Source: Paulownia fortunei (lineage: Eukaryota; Streptophyta; Magnoliopsida; Lamiales; Paulowniaceae). From it: a DNA stretch of 64,000 bases. Position 1 is the first letter of the stretch. Each line of letters starts with the position of its first letter. Below, one piece after another: positions 21,840-32,130 of the stretch. The notes beneath the pieces are model-generated. The model did no database searches, had not been told where the DNA came from, and saw only the letters and a list, made by a program, of their open reading frames with translations. Made by a program: the position numbers and the translations under genes. The stretch is from the NCBI GenBank assembly GCA_019321725.1, contig CM033115.1, forward strand, positions 19,106,673 through 19,170,672. The letters run 5' to 3'.

Positions 21840-22200
21840 TTAGTATGAAATGTTCTGGTTGAGCCATTATTACTTTTAAAATATTGAATCCAATACTACA
21901 ATCCTATCAAGATATCAATCAAATTGAAGCTTTTCCACCACAAAAGGCGTTTGACTCATGAACTACCATTGCAAATGGGATCGAAGAATGTAACTTCTTT
22001 GTAGGAACTAATAAACCAAACTATTTGAGTTTCCTTGTTGATGTTTCTTGTACCTTTGCTAGAAAGTAGAAAGACTAACATAATATTTTGAGATAACGGT
22101 GAGCTGCGCAGTAGATATAATACTTCTGGTTTTACCCTGTATAATAAAATTGGAGCAGCATTACATTGCCAGGATTTACAGCTTGGTCAATGTGTTGAAT
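21840..22200 (+). promoter_or_regulatory. Proximal upstream homology block shared by copies 3 and 4
   Basis: Words such as 'accaaactatttgagtttcc', 'ataatattttgagataa' and 'aattggagcagcatta' match 17040-17370 upstream of copy 3 in the same order. Together with the distal block this shows that the sister copies share about 1 kb of 5' flank. Confidence 0.55.
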
Positions 22201-22216
22201 AAGCAGCAATGACTGC

Positions 22217-22222
22217 CACGTG
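22217..22222 (+). promoter_or_regulatory. G-box (CACGTG) upstream of subtilase copy 4
   Basis: CACGTG sits 144 bp before the start codon, in the same context as in copy 1 ('gccacgtgtg' then 'gaggaagacaaggtatttct'). The roughly 150 bp before the ATG is closer to copy 1 than to copy 3, which adds to the mosaic pattern. Motif evidence only. Confidence 0.4.
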
Positions 22223-22365
22223 TGAGGAAGACAAGGTATTTCTAATTGAGCAAGGCAAAGAAAAGTCAGAACCCTTCAATTCTCTGTCCTAGCAAGACTA
22301 TTAACTTGCAGAGCAGAATGGTAGTTATCTAATATATTCATCTCATTCAGATTTCTGAGAGAAAA

Positions 22366-24651
22366 ATGGAGCTGCCTGATACAGTTGCTCTGACTTTGTT
22401 CTCATTGATTCTTTTGGCTTATCATGCTTCAGCAGAAAGATCCACATATATTGTCCATATGGACAAGTCCTCCATGCCTAAGGCATTTTCCAGTCACCAT
22501 TATTGGTATTCTTCCATGCTTAAATCTGTGAAATCAGTGGCTCAGACATCACTCCTCGCCGACAAACTCGAACCAAAGCTTATCTACACTTATGACAATG
22601 CCTTCCATGGATTCAGTGCAGTGATGTCTAAAGACGAATTGGAAGCTTTAAAGAAGTCGCCGGGGTTCCTTTCGGCATATGCCGATGATGTAGTGACAGC
22701 AGACACCACCCATTCATATAAATTCCTTTCCCTCAACACTGCTACTGGGCTGTGGCCAGCATCCGAGTACGGCAAAGACGTGATAATCGGTGTCCTCGAC
22801 ACTGGTGTTTGGCCAGAAAGTCCGAGCTTTAGGGATGATGGGATGACTGAAATCCCTTCAAGGTGGAAGGGAATTTGCGAAGCAGGTGAAGAATTCAATT
22901 CATCATTGTGCAACAAGAAAATCATCGGAGCCAGATATTTCCGTGAAGGACTTCGAGCAGCAAATCCTGGTGTTACAATACCTATGAATTCTGCAAGGGA
23001 CGTGGAAGGTCATGGCACCCACGTCGCTTCCATTGCTGCCGGAAACTATGTCGATGGTGTTTCGTTCTTCGGTTATGCCCCTGGAACTGCAAGAGGGGTT
23101 GCTCCACGTGCTAGGCTGGCAGTGTATAAGGTCCTGTGGAATGGAGGCGTTTCATCTGATATACTCGCAGGCATTGACCAGGCCGTGGCTGATGGAGTCG
23201 ATATATTGTCCATTTCTTTGAGTAACCGTAACACTAATCTGTACGAGAACCCTCTTTCAATAGCTAGCTTTGGTGCCAGGGAGAAGGGAATCCTGGTTTG
23301 TCTCTCAGCAGGAAATCGCGGCCCAAGTTTCGCAACTTTACGATCAGGAATCCCGTGGGCTGTGGTTGTCGCATCAGGGACTGTTGATAGGTGGTTTGCT
23401 GGGACTTTGACTATGGGAAACGGAAAAACCATCACAGGATGGAGCACCTTTCCTGCAAGAGCCACAGTCAGAAACTTGCCACTCTTTTACAATGAAACCT
23501 TATCTGCCTGCAGCTCAACTGAATTACTGGCAGAAGCCCCTGATCAAAGTATCATCATATGCAATGTAACCATCGGAAATACTGATTTTGATAGCGTGAT
23601 GAGGTATCTACCTCAGTCTAATGTCCGAGCAGCTATCATCATTGCTGAAGACCCAAGCATATTTCGATTCAATTCATTTCCTTTCCCCGGAGTTGTAATT
23701 AGCCCTGCAGAAGCAGGAGAGGTGACCAATTACGCATCTAATAGTTCTGCACCAAGAGCAAGTATCGATTTCCAACACACAGTTCTGGGGACAGAGCCGA
23801 GAGCTGCTCCAGCCCTATCAGATGACTCATCAAGAGGCCCTGCACGAAGTTATCAGGGCATCTTGAAGCCGGACATAATGGCACCAGGGGTTCTAATATT
23901 AGCAGCCTACAATCCTCACACTTTTGGACCAATAATTGGTAAGAACATATTCCTGTCAAGTGACTACACTCTCTTGTCAGGCACATCAATGGCATGCCCT
24001 CATATCTCTGGAATTGCTGCACTTCTCAAAGCTGCGCACCCCGAGTGGAGTCCTGCAGCTATTCAATCTGCCATGATGACCACTGCAAATCCTCTTGATA
24101 ATACCAAGCAACCTATCAAGGAAGTGGATTATTTAGTTGCCACACCTTTGGGCATTGGATCAGGGCAGGTAGATCCAAACCGCGCACTTGATCCAGGTCT
24201 CATTTATGATGCGTCCCCACAAGACCTCGTAAATCTTGTCTGCTCCATGAATTTCACTCGTGAACAAACTCAAACCATCACAAGATCAAGCTACAATTGC
24301 TCGAGTCCATCCTCTGACCTGAATTACCCGTCTTTCATTGCTCTTTACAAGTTTGAAGAAAGAGGAATGACGTTAACCCGGACGTTCAAGAGGACTGTCA
24401 CGAATGTAGGGGATGGTGCAGCCACATATAATGTTAAGTTGGAAAAACCACATAATACCACAATCAGAATTCGGCCACAGACTTTAGTGTTTCGAAAGAA
24501 ATATGAGAAGCAGAGCTATTCTTTAACCATTCGTTATAGTGTTGAAATCGAATCTCCTCCCAGACATGGTTCGGTCACTTGGATCGACGAGACGGGCAAG
24601 TACTCAGTGAGGAGTCCCATTATGGTGTCTTCAGGTGTTGAGGATTCCTAG
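22366..24651 (+). CDS. SBT1.9: Subtilisin-like serine protease, SBT1.9/SBT3-like (copy 4)
   Basis: Intronless 761-aa full-length subtilase. The signal peptide is four residues shorter than in the other copies (LLAYHASA|ER), so catalytic positions shift to Asp144 (VLDTG), His215 (EGHGTH), Asn316 and Ser540 (GTSMACPH). The I9 prodomain, PA insert and Fn3-like tail are all present. The start (MELPDTVAL) and end (FEERGMTLTR.FKR, KLEKP) follow copy 1, while the middle follows copy 3. The end SSGVEDS is diverged and charged. A second subtilase 3' end lies 165 bp downstream. It is probably a secreted, active protease; its substrate is unknown. Confidence 0.95.
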   Translation: MELPDTVALTLFSLILLAYHASAERSTYIVHMDKSSMPKAFSSHHYWYSSMLKSVKSVAQTSLLADKLEPKLIYTYDNAFHGFSAVMSKDELEALKKSPGFLSAYADDVVTADTTHSYKFLSLNTATGLWPASEYGKDVIIGVLDTGVWPESPSFRDDGMTEIPSRWKGICEAGEEFNSSLCNKKIIGARYFREGLRAANPGVTIPMNSARDVEGHGTHVASIAAGNYVDGVSFFGYAPGTARGVAPRARLAVYKVLWNGGVSSDILAGIDQAVADGVDILSISLSNRNTNLYENPLSIASFGAREKGILVCLSAGNRGPSFATLRSGIPWAVVVASGTVDRWFAGTLTMGNGKTITGWSTFPARATVRNLPLFYNETLSACSSTELLAEAPDQSIIICNVTIGNTDFDSVMRYLPQSNVRAAIIIAEDPSIFRFNSFPFPGVVISPAEAGEVTNYASNSSAPRASIDFQHTVLGTEPRAAPALSDDSSRGPARSYQGILKPDIMAPGVLILAAYNPHTFGPIIGKNIFLSSDYTLLSGTSMACPHISGIAALLKAAHPEWSPAAIQSAMMTTANPLDNTKQPIKEVDYLVATPLGIGSGQVDPNRALDPGLIYDASPQDLVNLVCSMNFTREQTQTITRSSYNCSSPSSDLNYPSFIALYKFEERGMTLTRTFKRTVTNVGDGAATYNVKLEKPHNTTIRIRPQTLVFRKKYEKQSYSLTIRYSVEIESPPRHGSVTWIDETGKYSVRSPIMVSSGVEDS

Positions 24652-24815
24652 TTTTTATGGTACTTCGTTGATCACTAGTGATCACTCTTTTGAATGCTTT
24701 TTTACTTTCTGCAATCCTGTAATAATCCTCAATGCATTTATGCTGAGGAAATTGTCCGGTTTAAGGAAAATAATGTGATCAGAAATATGAAGAATCGACA
24801 CATGAGAAATTGTTT

Positions 24816-25265
24816 GGTCAGAAGTCCCATTGTGGTTTCTCCAGGGGTTGATAATTTCTAGTTTTTATGTTAATTCACTGGCCGCTGGTGATCAATCTTT
24901 TAAATGCTTTTTAAATTGTGGAAACCTGTAATAGTCATAAAGGCATTACATGACGGGGCAAATGCTTTTGCTTATATGAATGGATTATTACCTTATGCTT
25001 CCTTTCTTACCACCGGGTCCTTCTCCCCCTTCCCACGGTCCTAATAGTGATGCTTACTTGTCAACTTGACCTCAATTTTTTACCAACTAATTTAAAATAA
25101 AATTTAATATAACAATATTACTCATTTTGAAATTCTAATAATATTACATTACTAAAATAACCACTGTGATAAGTTAGTTTAACAATTAACAATTTGACCT
25201 CGCAGTAGTAAAAGAAGTAATAATTTTGAGACAAACAGAGGATATTACAATTATTTTCAGAATTT
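24816..25265 (+). pseudogene. Orphan subtilase 3' end (last 15 codons plus 3' flank)
   Basis: This begins 'ggtcagaagtcccattgtgg' and encodes the final residues VRSPIVVSPGVDNF plus stop, the same as the end of copy 1. It continues with about 400 bp matching the copy 1 3' flank (7258-7680). It follows copy 4's own 3' end, so two subtilase tails stand in tandem. The likely origin is unequal crossing-over or deletion of most of another array member. It has no catalytic part. Confidence 0.8.
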
Positions 25266-25781
25266 AGTGCATTGGAGCCAAATCTTTTTCCTAAAATTAT
25301 CCTTTCATCCACTTAATATCATACCTTGCGTCAATAAATATTCACTTTCTTATTCAAATATTGGTACCTGAATTTTTGGGGGCTTCAAATCTTCTATTCC
25401 ACTTTTTCTATTTCACTTTTTATTCATTTTTTTAATTTTTGGGTCAATAAATTTTGGAATGAGAAAAGCTGCTTTGAAATGAATTTCCTAGCAGATAAGA
25501 ATGCACCATTGATGGATGATGCCTTAGATAGTGCATGGATGATGCCTCATTGCTACTTTTGGATTCATTTTAAAACATTTTCAGAAAATATAATCTGAAA
25601 ATATTTTGAAAAAGATTCCACTAACAAATTTACGTAAATGAAAATATATTTATTTTAATGAATTGCAAAGTTCGATCAATTTAATTAATATATTAATTTG
25701 TTAGAAATTAAAATTAAAGAGAATTTTTCTGCTCAATGAACCCCATTGAAGTTCCCAATTAAGTTGTCCTCATTCTAACGT
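25266..25781. other. Spacer, no gene seen
   Basis: AT-rich DNA between the orphan subtilase tail and the probable SINE. No reading frame or repeat structure that I can support. Confidence 0.5.
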
Positions 25782-26046
25782 GGGCATAATGCAATGGTAA
25801 GGCACAAGGAGAACAAGAGTAAGGATCATTGATTCAAATTCATTTTAAGGCAGAAGATTTGGGGTTCCGTCTGAGCTTTATAATAGGTTTGAAAGGAGAG
25901 TTGATTTATGCGAAAGTCCAACTCAATTGTACAAAAGTTTACTTATCAAATTTATCAGGAGGTCGAATTAGGGAGAAGATCGATCTTTTCCAAGATTAGT
26001 TCGGGACCGAAGAATTCTGGATTTTGGGTTATAAAAAAAAAAAAAA
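25782..26046 (+). mobile_element. Probable tRNA-derived SINE
   Basis: The 5' end has a tRNA-like pol III promoter. A box A-like word 'taatgcaatgg' (about 25787) is followed about 35 bp later by a box B-like word 'gattcaaattc' (25831). The body is more GC-rich than its surroundings and ends in about 14 A (26033-26046). Length (265 bp) and layout fit plant SINEs. No clear target-site duplication was found, so the exact borders are uncertain. Confidence 0.5.
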
Positions 26047-26424
26047 GTGCATTGCTTGTGCACTTGGGTGGACAATACCTCTGAAAATGTATTCTGGATT
26101 TCTTCTTTTCTGCTTTGGATGAGCGATTTAGCATATTGAACGATGGAAAAAAATGAAAAACCAGAACAAGGAAAAATAAACTTACAAGGTGCTTAGTTAT
26201 AGGCTCTAGAGCTTACAAAATTAACATGATCGTTAGAAGTTTATGAGAATATTATTCATCTCAAAAATTAAAATAAGTTCATCAGCAAACACAAAAGAGA
26301 AAACAAAAGTTGATCATCAATAATTCAGTAGTTTTAACGTTATGATCGCCTACATCAAACTCCCTTTATTACCACTTCATATATTTATTCAAACCTTATG
26401 AGATTTTTTTCTTTATGTCTTCTT

Positions 26425-26694
26425 CTATCCAACCACAGGCACGTAAAGTACACGACTTTTCTCATCAATTTTAAGCCAAACTCGGTTGCAGCAGAAATCA
26501 TCAGTCACTCCCTCATCTTTATGCACAAGAACAACAGTTACAAGAGGATTATCTTGAATAATACTGGCCTTAGCTTTTTCTGCATCCATACCAATTAGAT
26601 TGGGCCATATGGTCTTGTACTTGCCTTGACTACAACATTTTAGATCTCTGCATGGAAAGCTTGCACAGGGGGGATAAGGGAACCTTCCAGCCAT
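26425..26694 (-). CDS. Potato type I (family I13) serine protease inhibitor
   Basis: An 89-aa protein in one exon. The C-terminal 63 residues fit the potato inhibitor I fold: the conserved Trp in IWPNLIG (Trp30), helix DAEKAKASIIQDNP, strand VTVVLV, binding loop GVTDDF and the ending RVLYVPVVG. By alignment to eglin c and barley CI-2 the scissile bond is Asp65-Asp66, giving an acidic P1. The loop-supporting Arg71 is kept, but the usual Arg at P3' is Cys68. The N-terminal 25 residues carry four extra Cys and no signal peptide. Family members inhibit subtilisin- and chymotrypsin-like proteases and are often wound-induced. The gene lies between active subtilases and a subtilase pseudogene; a functional link is inference. 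Confidence 0.85.
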   Translation of the reverse strand: MAGRFPYPPCASFPCRDLKCCSQGKYKTIWPNLIGMDAEKAKASIIQDNPLVTVVLVHKDEGVTDDFCCNRVWLKIDEKSRVLYVPVVG

Positions 26695-26761
26695 TTTTTC
26701 TTTCTTCCTTTTTGGATGTTCTCTGTTTTGTTCTGTGAAAAAGAAAGAGTTATTTTTGAGA

Positions 26762-26771
26762 TATTTATATA
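26762..26771 (-). promoter_or_regulatory. TATA box of the inhibitor gene
   Basis: TATATAAATA on the minus strand lies 68 bp upstream of the start codon, which fits a short 5' leader. It is the best TATA word near this start. Confidence 0.5.
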
Positions 26772-29760
26772 GTATTGATTGATTATTGTAATCTTTGCTG
26801 ATTATATTGACAACTATTGGGTTTTGAGAATGAACAATGAGATTATTTGATAGTATATAACATTTTTTTGTTGATGATCAGATAAGGTTTGAAAAAGTCT
26901 TAGAAATATATTTCAGTTTTATTGATTTGTGTAATTTTGATGGATTATAAGAATATTGTTTTCAAAATTTTAATGATTTTGTGAATCAAATATAGTATTT
27001 TGGTAAATCTTTCGTACTTTGTTATTCTTTTCCAACTCATGTTTGTTTTTATAATTTTAAAAAAGTAATTGCAATAGAAGGTCTCGAGTGAATTTTCCTA
27101 CCATGATTGTGTATATATATCATTGAAAATTGACTACAACACAAAGTAATGATGTCAAATGCTCTTTTCTCGCATAAGTTTATTGCTAATAATTTATTTT
27201 GGGACATTAACAACTAATGTCTTATTTCCTAAATTTGAAAAGCTTCCTCTGAAAATACTTTTTTTATTTAAAATAATATCATCACACTACTATTTTTCTT
27301 CCATTATTTGTAAGAATAAAATTATAAAAATATCCAAATATTTTAGTTTTTTCAACTACTTTCTAAAATTCCTCGCCAAACTAGAATAGGGCATTCAATA
27401 GAAGACAAAGGAATACATGCATCATAATGAGGGATGAGTTCACCACAATAAAGGGTAAATTGCACTTTATCCCATGCAAAAAAAATAAATGGCAATTTAC
27501 CCCATAAACAAAATATATAAGCAAAATAGCCCCATGTGTTTGAAAAATAAAATCACTGCCTCTCCTCTGAATGTTGTTTGCTTGTTTTGAAATAAACATA
27601 TATAAGAGAGTAGTTAAATATATATTTATGCGAGTGTTATAATTTACATCAATATGTTAAAGGATTGTGATATAATATTAGGATATTAATTAAAAAGATT
27701 AAAATAGAAATTATGGTATTTAACTAAAAATCCTAGAGTCGTGATCCACTTATATATATAGTAAATAACTAGAGAAGAGATATTGCTAAAAAAAATTAAA
27801 AAAAAAAAGATGGGAGGTGAGGCAGCCAAGGAGCAAAGGAAAGAAAATAATGTGATTAGTGTTAGAAAATTGAATGCACACATAAATAATATTATGTGAA
27901 TCGATGACTATTTTTATAACGCGATGGAAAATTAATTGATTCAGTTTGGATTCTAAATTCGTCTACAAATTTCCTCAAATACTATCAATGAACCACGAAC
28001 GGTAATACATCATATTCCTTTTTGCACTAATGAATACTACCATAACATCCACCATATTTCTGTGAGGATGTGCATGGAAAAAAGAAAAGGAAAGAATGAA
28101 AGAAAATTAGGACATTTGTTTGAAGACTTTTAAGGATTTAATCAACTATTTATTTTCATAGAAAATTAGAGCTAATAAGTGTAACCAAAACTAATTTCAA
28201 TTTTCAGCCATAACTATATGTAGTTACTACTTCAAGCATATAAGCAATTCAGCATATACATTTATCAAAGTAGTGATCGAGCTTCTTTCACATTATATAT
28301 TACATTATCATCAAATAAGCTTTAAATTTCTCTGCAATTCCTCTCTCAATGTCTGTAATCACAAAAAAACTGGAAGGATTAAATTTTGATTCAGGATTGA
28401 TTTTCAAGATATTTTATTTTTAGAAAATGCCATCATCTTTAATTACCTTACCCACTATTAGTTATTAGTACAATAACAGCGAATCAAATTTCAAGAATTA
28501 AACTTAAAACTAGAAAGTATTTATAACTGTTTGAATTATATACTAAATTATTTCCCTGAATTGGAAAATAAGATTTAATACTCAAAACCAAACTGCTAAA
28601 TTATCATTGCAACTAAAAACTAGTGACATTCAAGAAGATTGTCACCAATTTGACCCGGATTTTTATTCAATATGAAAAGAGTAATTGAATAAGGTGTCAT
28701 TAAACATTTTAGAATAACTAGTCTTACAGAGAGGAAATTATTCAAGAAATGAATTCTCCATAAAAAAATAAGTTCTATCCAATTCTCCATTATGTTTTCT
28801 TTGTCATGACCATCCAATTTGCTTTTGTTACTTTTTCTTCACATATTTTTTCTTAATTAGGTCTAGACAACAACAACAAAAATATCTTTAAAAGTTAAAC
28901 AAAATTAAATCAGACTAAAAATTTATTGAAGAAACAATGAAATCTTTAAATTTCAGTTAAAGTAAAATACAACTTTAAAAATTCATTTCAAATCTAAACT
29001 CATAATTTTTAAATACAAATAAATATTTATTTTTAAGTATAGTTTGGCGTCAAATTGGGTGATTTATTTAATTATAGAGTTCCGTCAACTACACAATGAA
29101 GATAATGAAGCTTGGCAAGATCAGAATCGTTTAACAAATTATCATATCATCAATCTCTTGTCTCAGTTGCGGAGAATATTCTTCCCTGGATGAATTAGCA
29201 GAAGTGACCAATGATGGAGCTAGGGGCAAGGCAAGGCCCTGCCAACCCCCGGCCCTTGCCAACCCCCTCCCCAACTTCATACAATTTCAAATTTTGTATA
29301 CATTATATATAAAAATTTATTAAATTTTACTAATGGCTAATGCAAAATGTAAGACAGATGCAAATCATAGTAGTAGTTGTAATTTTGAAAGTTATTTGGA
29401 TTTTTTTAATTAGACCAAATATTATGGGTAGTTTTTACAATTTACCATTTCTTTTTATATGTTTCTATTTTCTTGCTATGCTACACAATTGCTATGCATT
29501 ATTTGAGCCTGGAATTGGCGTAGTTTCCATGGTCATGGCTAGCAGATTATCAAGACAGGCCAGACCAACTATACCAAACTGAAGGTCCCAAATAACAAAA
29601 ATACAAGGCCGTCTGAGGATGTCAAATTCTTGAAGTGATTTTCCGCACCTCGATCACTATTCATTGTGCTGATAATTACAATTCATGTGTAGGAACTCTT
29701 AATGTATGTATAATACGAAACTCACACCCTAAAACATCCCACAACAAAGATTTTGAGAAT
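26772..29760. other. Intergenic DNA, no gene seen
   Basis: AT-rich. A small inverted repeat, 'ggtaaattgc' with 'gcaatttacc' (about 27453-27510), lies in a segment of the 'gggtaaattgcacttta' type that looks like remnant transposon. A short GC-rich patch with repeated 'ctgccaaccccc' is at about 29215-29275. The remaining short reading frames are low-complexity. Confidence 0.5.
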
Positions 29761-30063
29761 ATGGAGTTAATCAAACAGGTTCCTCTTGTATTCCTGTTTA
29801 CTCTATTTCTTTTCCATGCTAAGTTAGTCTAAGGAGAGAGGTCCAGTTATAGAGTCCACATGTACAAATCTTTCATGCCAAAGGTTTTTGCTAGCCACAA
29901 CCATTGGTATTCGTGCGAGGCCTAAATCTTTGGACAGGCGTCAGAAACAACTAAGATTAGTTTATATTTATGACAACGCATTTCATGGATTCGGTGCAGT
30001 GTTGTTAAAGGATGAAGTAGAAGCCATTGAAAACTCACCGGGAGTTGTCTCTGCCTATAGTGT

Positions 30064-31422
30064 AAATCTAAAATGTACTCCTATAATTTTGTTGACACTT
30101 CATGAATTATTTTTAATTAGTTAACTAATTAACTATTTTGACACTTAATGAATAACTTTAATTACTATAACAAATTAAAATTTTAATTTTTTTTAACTAA
30201 TTAATTGTTTTTTAACACTTAATGAATAATTTTAATTAATTTAGTCCAATTAGAAATTATTTTTTTATTATTTAACTAATTTTGTTGACACTTAATGGAT
30301 AGTTTTAATTAGTATAATTCAATATAAATTGATTTTTATGTGGTTAACTAATTTTGTTGACACTTAATAAATATAATTCAATTATAAGTTAATTTTTAAT
30401 TATTTAACTAAATAATCATCAATTAGAGAGTAAAAAGTTAACATTAATTGTTTTAAGATTAAAAAATTATTATTAATTGTTTTAAGAATAAAAATAATTG
30501 ATTTTTAAAAAATATATATAATAAAAAATTATTTTCTTTTATCAAACTTTTTTCTTTCTTATTCTTTCTTTTCTTCTTACATTCTCTCCAACCACCACCA
30601 CCTAATACCACCTAACCAATGCATCGCAATCGTCCACCACTACACCGCTGTTGTCCATCAACAAGCATTCCAGAAGCCACCAGCACAACCCAATATCACC
30701 ATTCCCTACCTCACCAGCAAAGGCCACAACCACCTAACGGCTAGCCACAATGCCTCCCTGCCAACCTTGCCCACTCTCATAATCCCCCAGCAATGGCCAC
30801 AACCACCAAACAACCGCTAGCCAGTAACCAAATCATAAGAAGCTGACCCCATTTTCTAAAATAATGCATTATTTTCTAGTGCATAAGAAGAATTTTTTTA
30901 TTTTTTATTTAATTCCAACATCCATACAACAACCCTCAATCTGCAATCCAAAGAAAACTCATCAATGAACTCATCCCACAAACATCACTCTTTGGAATGT
31001 AATTTAATAATATTGGGTCTGAGATTAAGCCAATATAATCACCAAAGAAAAGAAGATTTTGGTGCATTAGATGAAGACACATTGATGTACGAATATTAAA
31101 TTAAAGAAAAAATGGTAGCCTTGTTGGAGAGAGGTTGGAGGAAGTACTGGCAAATGGTAGCTTACTAAATTTATTATCCACGTAGGCGCTTCATGACTAG
31201 GGTTGGGTCTAACTGGGCAAAATTGGTTGGAAATCCCAAAATTCCCAATTTTTAAATTTATGTGCGATGCACTTGCAATTTTCTAATCAAAAGTTTCTGA
31301 TGAATTTTGTTCTCAAGTCGCTAGTTTTTAATAATTACAGGACTATATTAAAATTTTAAATTTGATTAGGACTATTTTTACAAAACCCCTTATTTACATG
31401 ATCAAATTTGTAATTTTTTTGA
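30064..31422. mobile_element. 1.36-kb insertion inside the subtilase pseudogene
   Basis: The reading frame breaks after VVSAYS and resumes near 'gtcacacttgacaccgctta' (NVTLDTAYTF, matching DVVTPDTTHS of the active copies). The intervening DNA has no similarity to subtilases. It starts with about 73-bp tandem repeats and then has a C-rich part (30585-30830). No clear terminal repeats or target duplication were found, so the element class is unknown. No GT-AG intron borders fit. Confidence 0.55.
30092..30425 (+). repeat. Degenerate tandem repeat, about 73-bp unit
   Basis: Units start with 'ttgacacttaatgaata' or a close variant at 30092, 30138, 30212, 30285 and 30357, each followed by 'ttttaatta...aatt' and 'tatttaactaattttg'. 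Spacing is 46, 74, 73 and 72 bp, so the first unit is partial. They lie within the pseudogene insertion. Confidence 0.6.
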
Positions 31423-32130
31423 CAAAATGTCACACTTGACACCGCTTACACATTTGAATCCCCCTCTCTTAATCCTATCACAAGATTATGGCCAGCTTCC
31501 GACTATGTCAAGATGTGATTGTGGGTTTATTGACACTAGTGTGTGGCCTGAACGTCTAAGCTTCAAAGATTACGGAATAACTGAAACTCCTACAAGGTGG
31601 AAGGGAATGTTCAAGGTGGGACAAGATTTTAATTCTTCATTGTGTAACAAAAAGCTCATTGAAGCCTGAAACTTCAATAAGGTCATTATAGTTGTGAATC
31701 CTAATATAACCCTGAGTACGAACTCTGGAAGGGATACTCACAACCATGGCATACACACCTCATCTACTGTTGTGGGAAATTATATTGAAGGAGGTTCATT
31801 TTCTAGCTATGCATCTGTATAAGGTCACCTGGGACGAAGGGCGCCATGCTTCTAATGTTCTTGCTGCTATGGACTGTTGCGTTGCTGACGTTGCTGGTGT
31901 AATTTCTTTCTCCATGGGCTTTGATGGTTTTCTCTTGTATCAAGACCCAATTACCACAGCTTCTTTTGGTGCCATGGAGAAAGACGTGCTCGTTTCATCT
32001 TCAGCCAAAAATGACCGTCTTATTGCAAGTCTACATAACCGGAATTCCATGGGTCTTGACAGTTGCAGCCAGCTCTATGGGCCGTTTCTTTGCTAGAAGC
32101 TTGGCTTTGGGGAATGAATTAATAATCATT

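Larger units (their letters stand above)
29761..32130 (+). pseudogene. Subtilase pseudogene, fifth member of the array
   Basis: Starts ATG GAG like the functional copies (MELIKQVPL) and keeps recognisable pieces in order: VHMYKSFMPKVFASH, LVYIYDNAFHGFGAVLLKDE, RLWPASDY, FIDTSVWPE, FNSSLCNKKLIEA, HGIHTSSTVVGNY and ASFGAMEKDVLV. It has a stop after the signal peptide, several frame changes, a roughly 1.36-kb insertion after VVSAYS (30064-31422), a small deletion before LYKVTWDEG, and loss of everything after ALGNE. The catalytic His motif GHGTH is changed to NHGIH, and the Ser region is missing. It cannot encode an active protease. It is more divergent than copies 1-4, so it is an older member. 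Confidence 0.9.
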
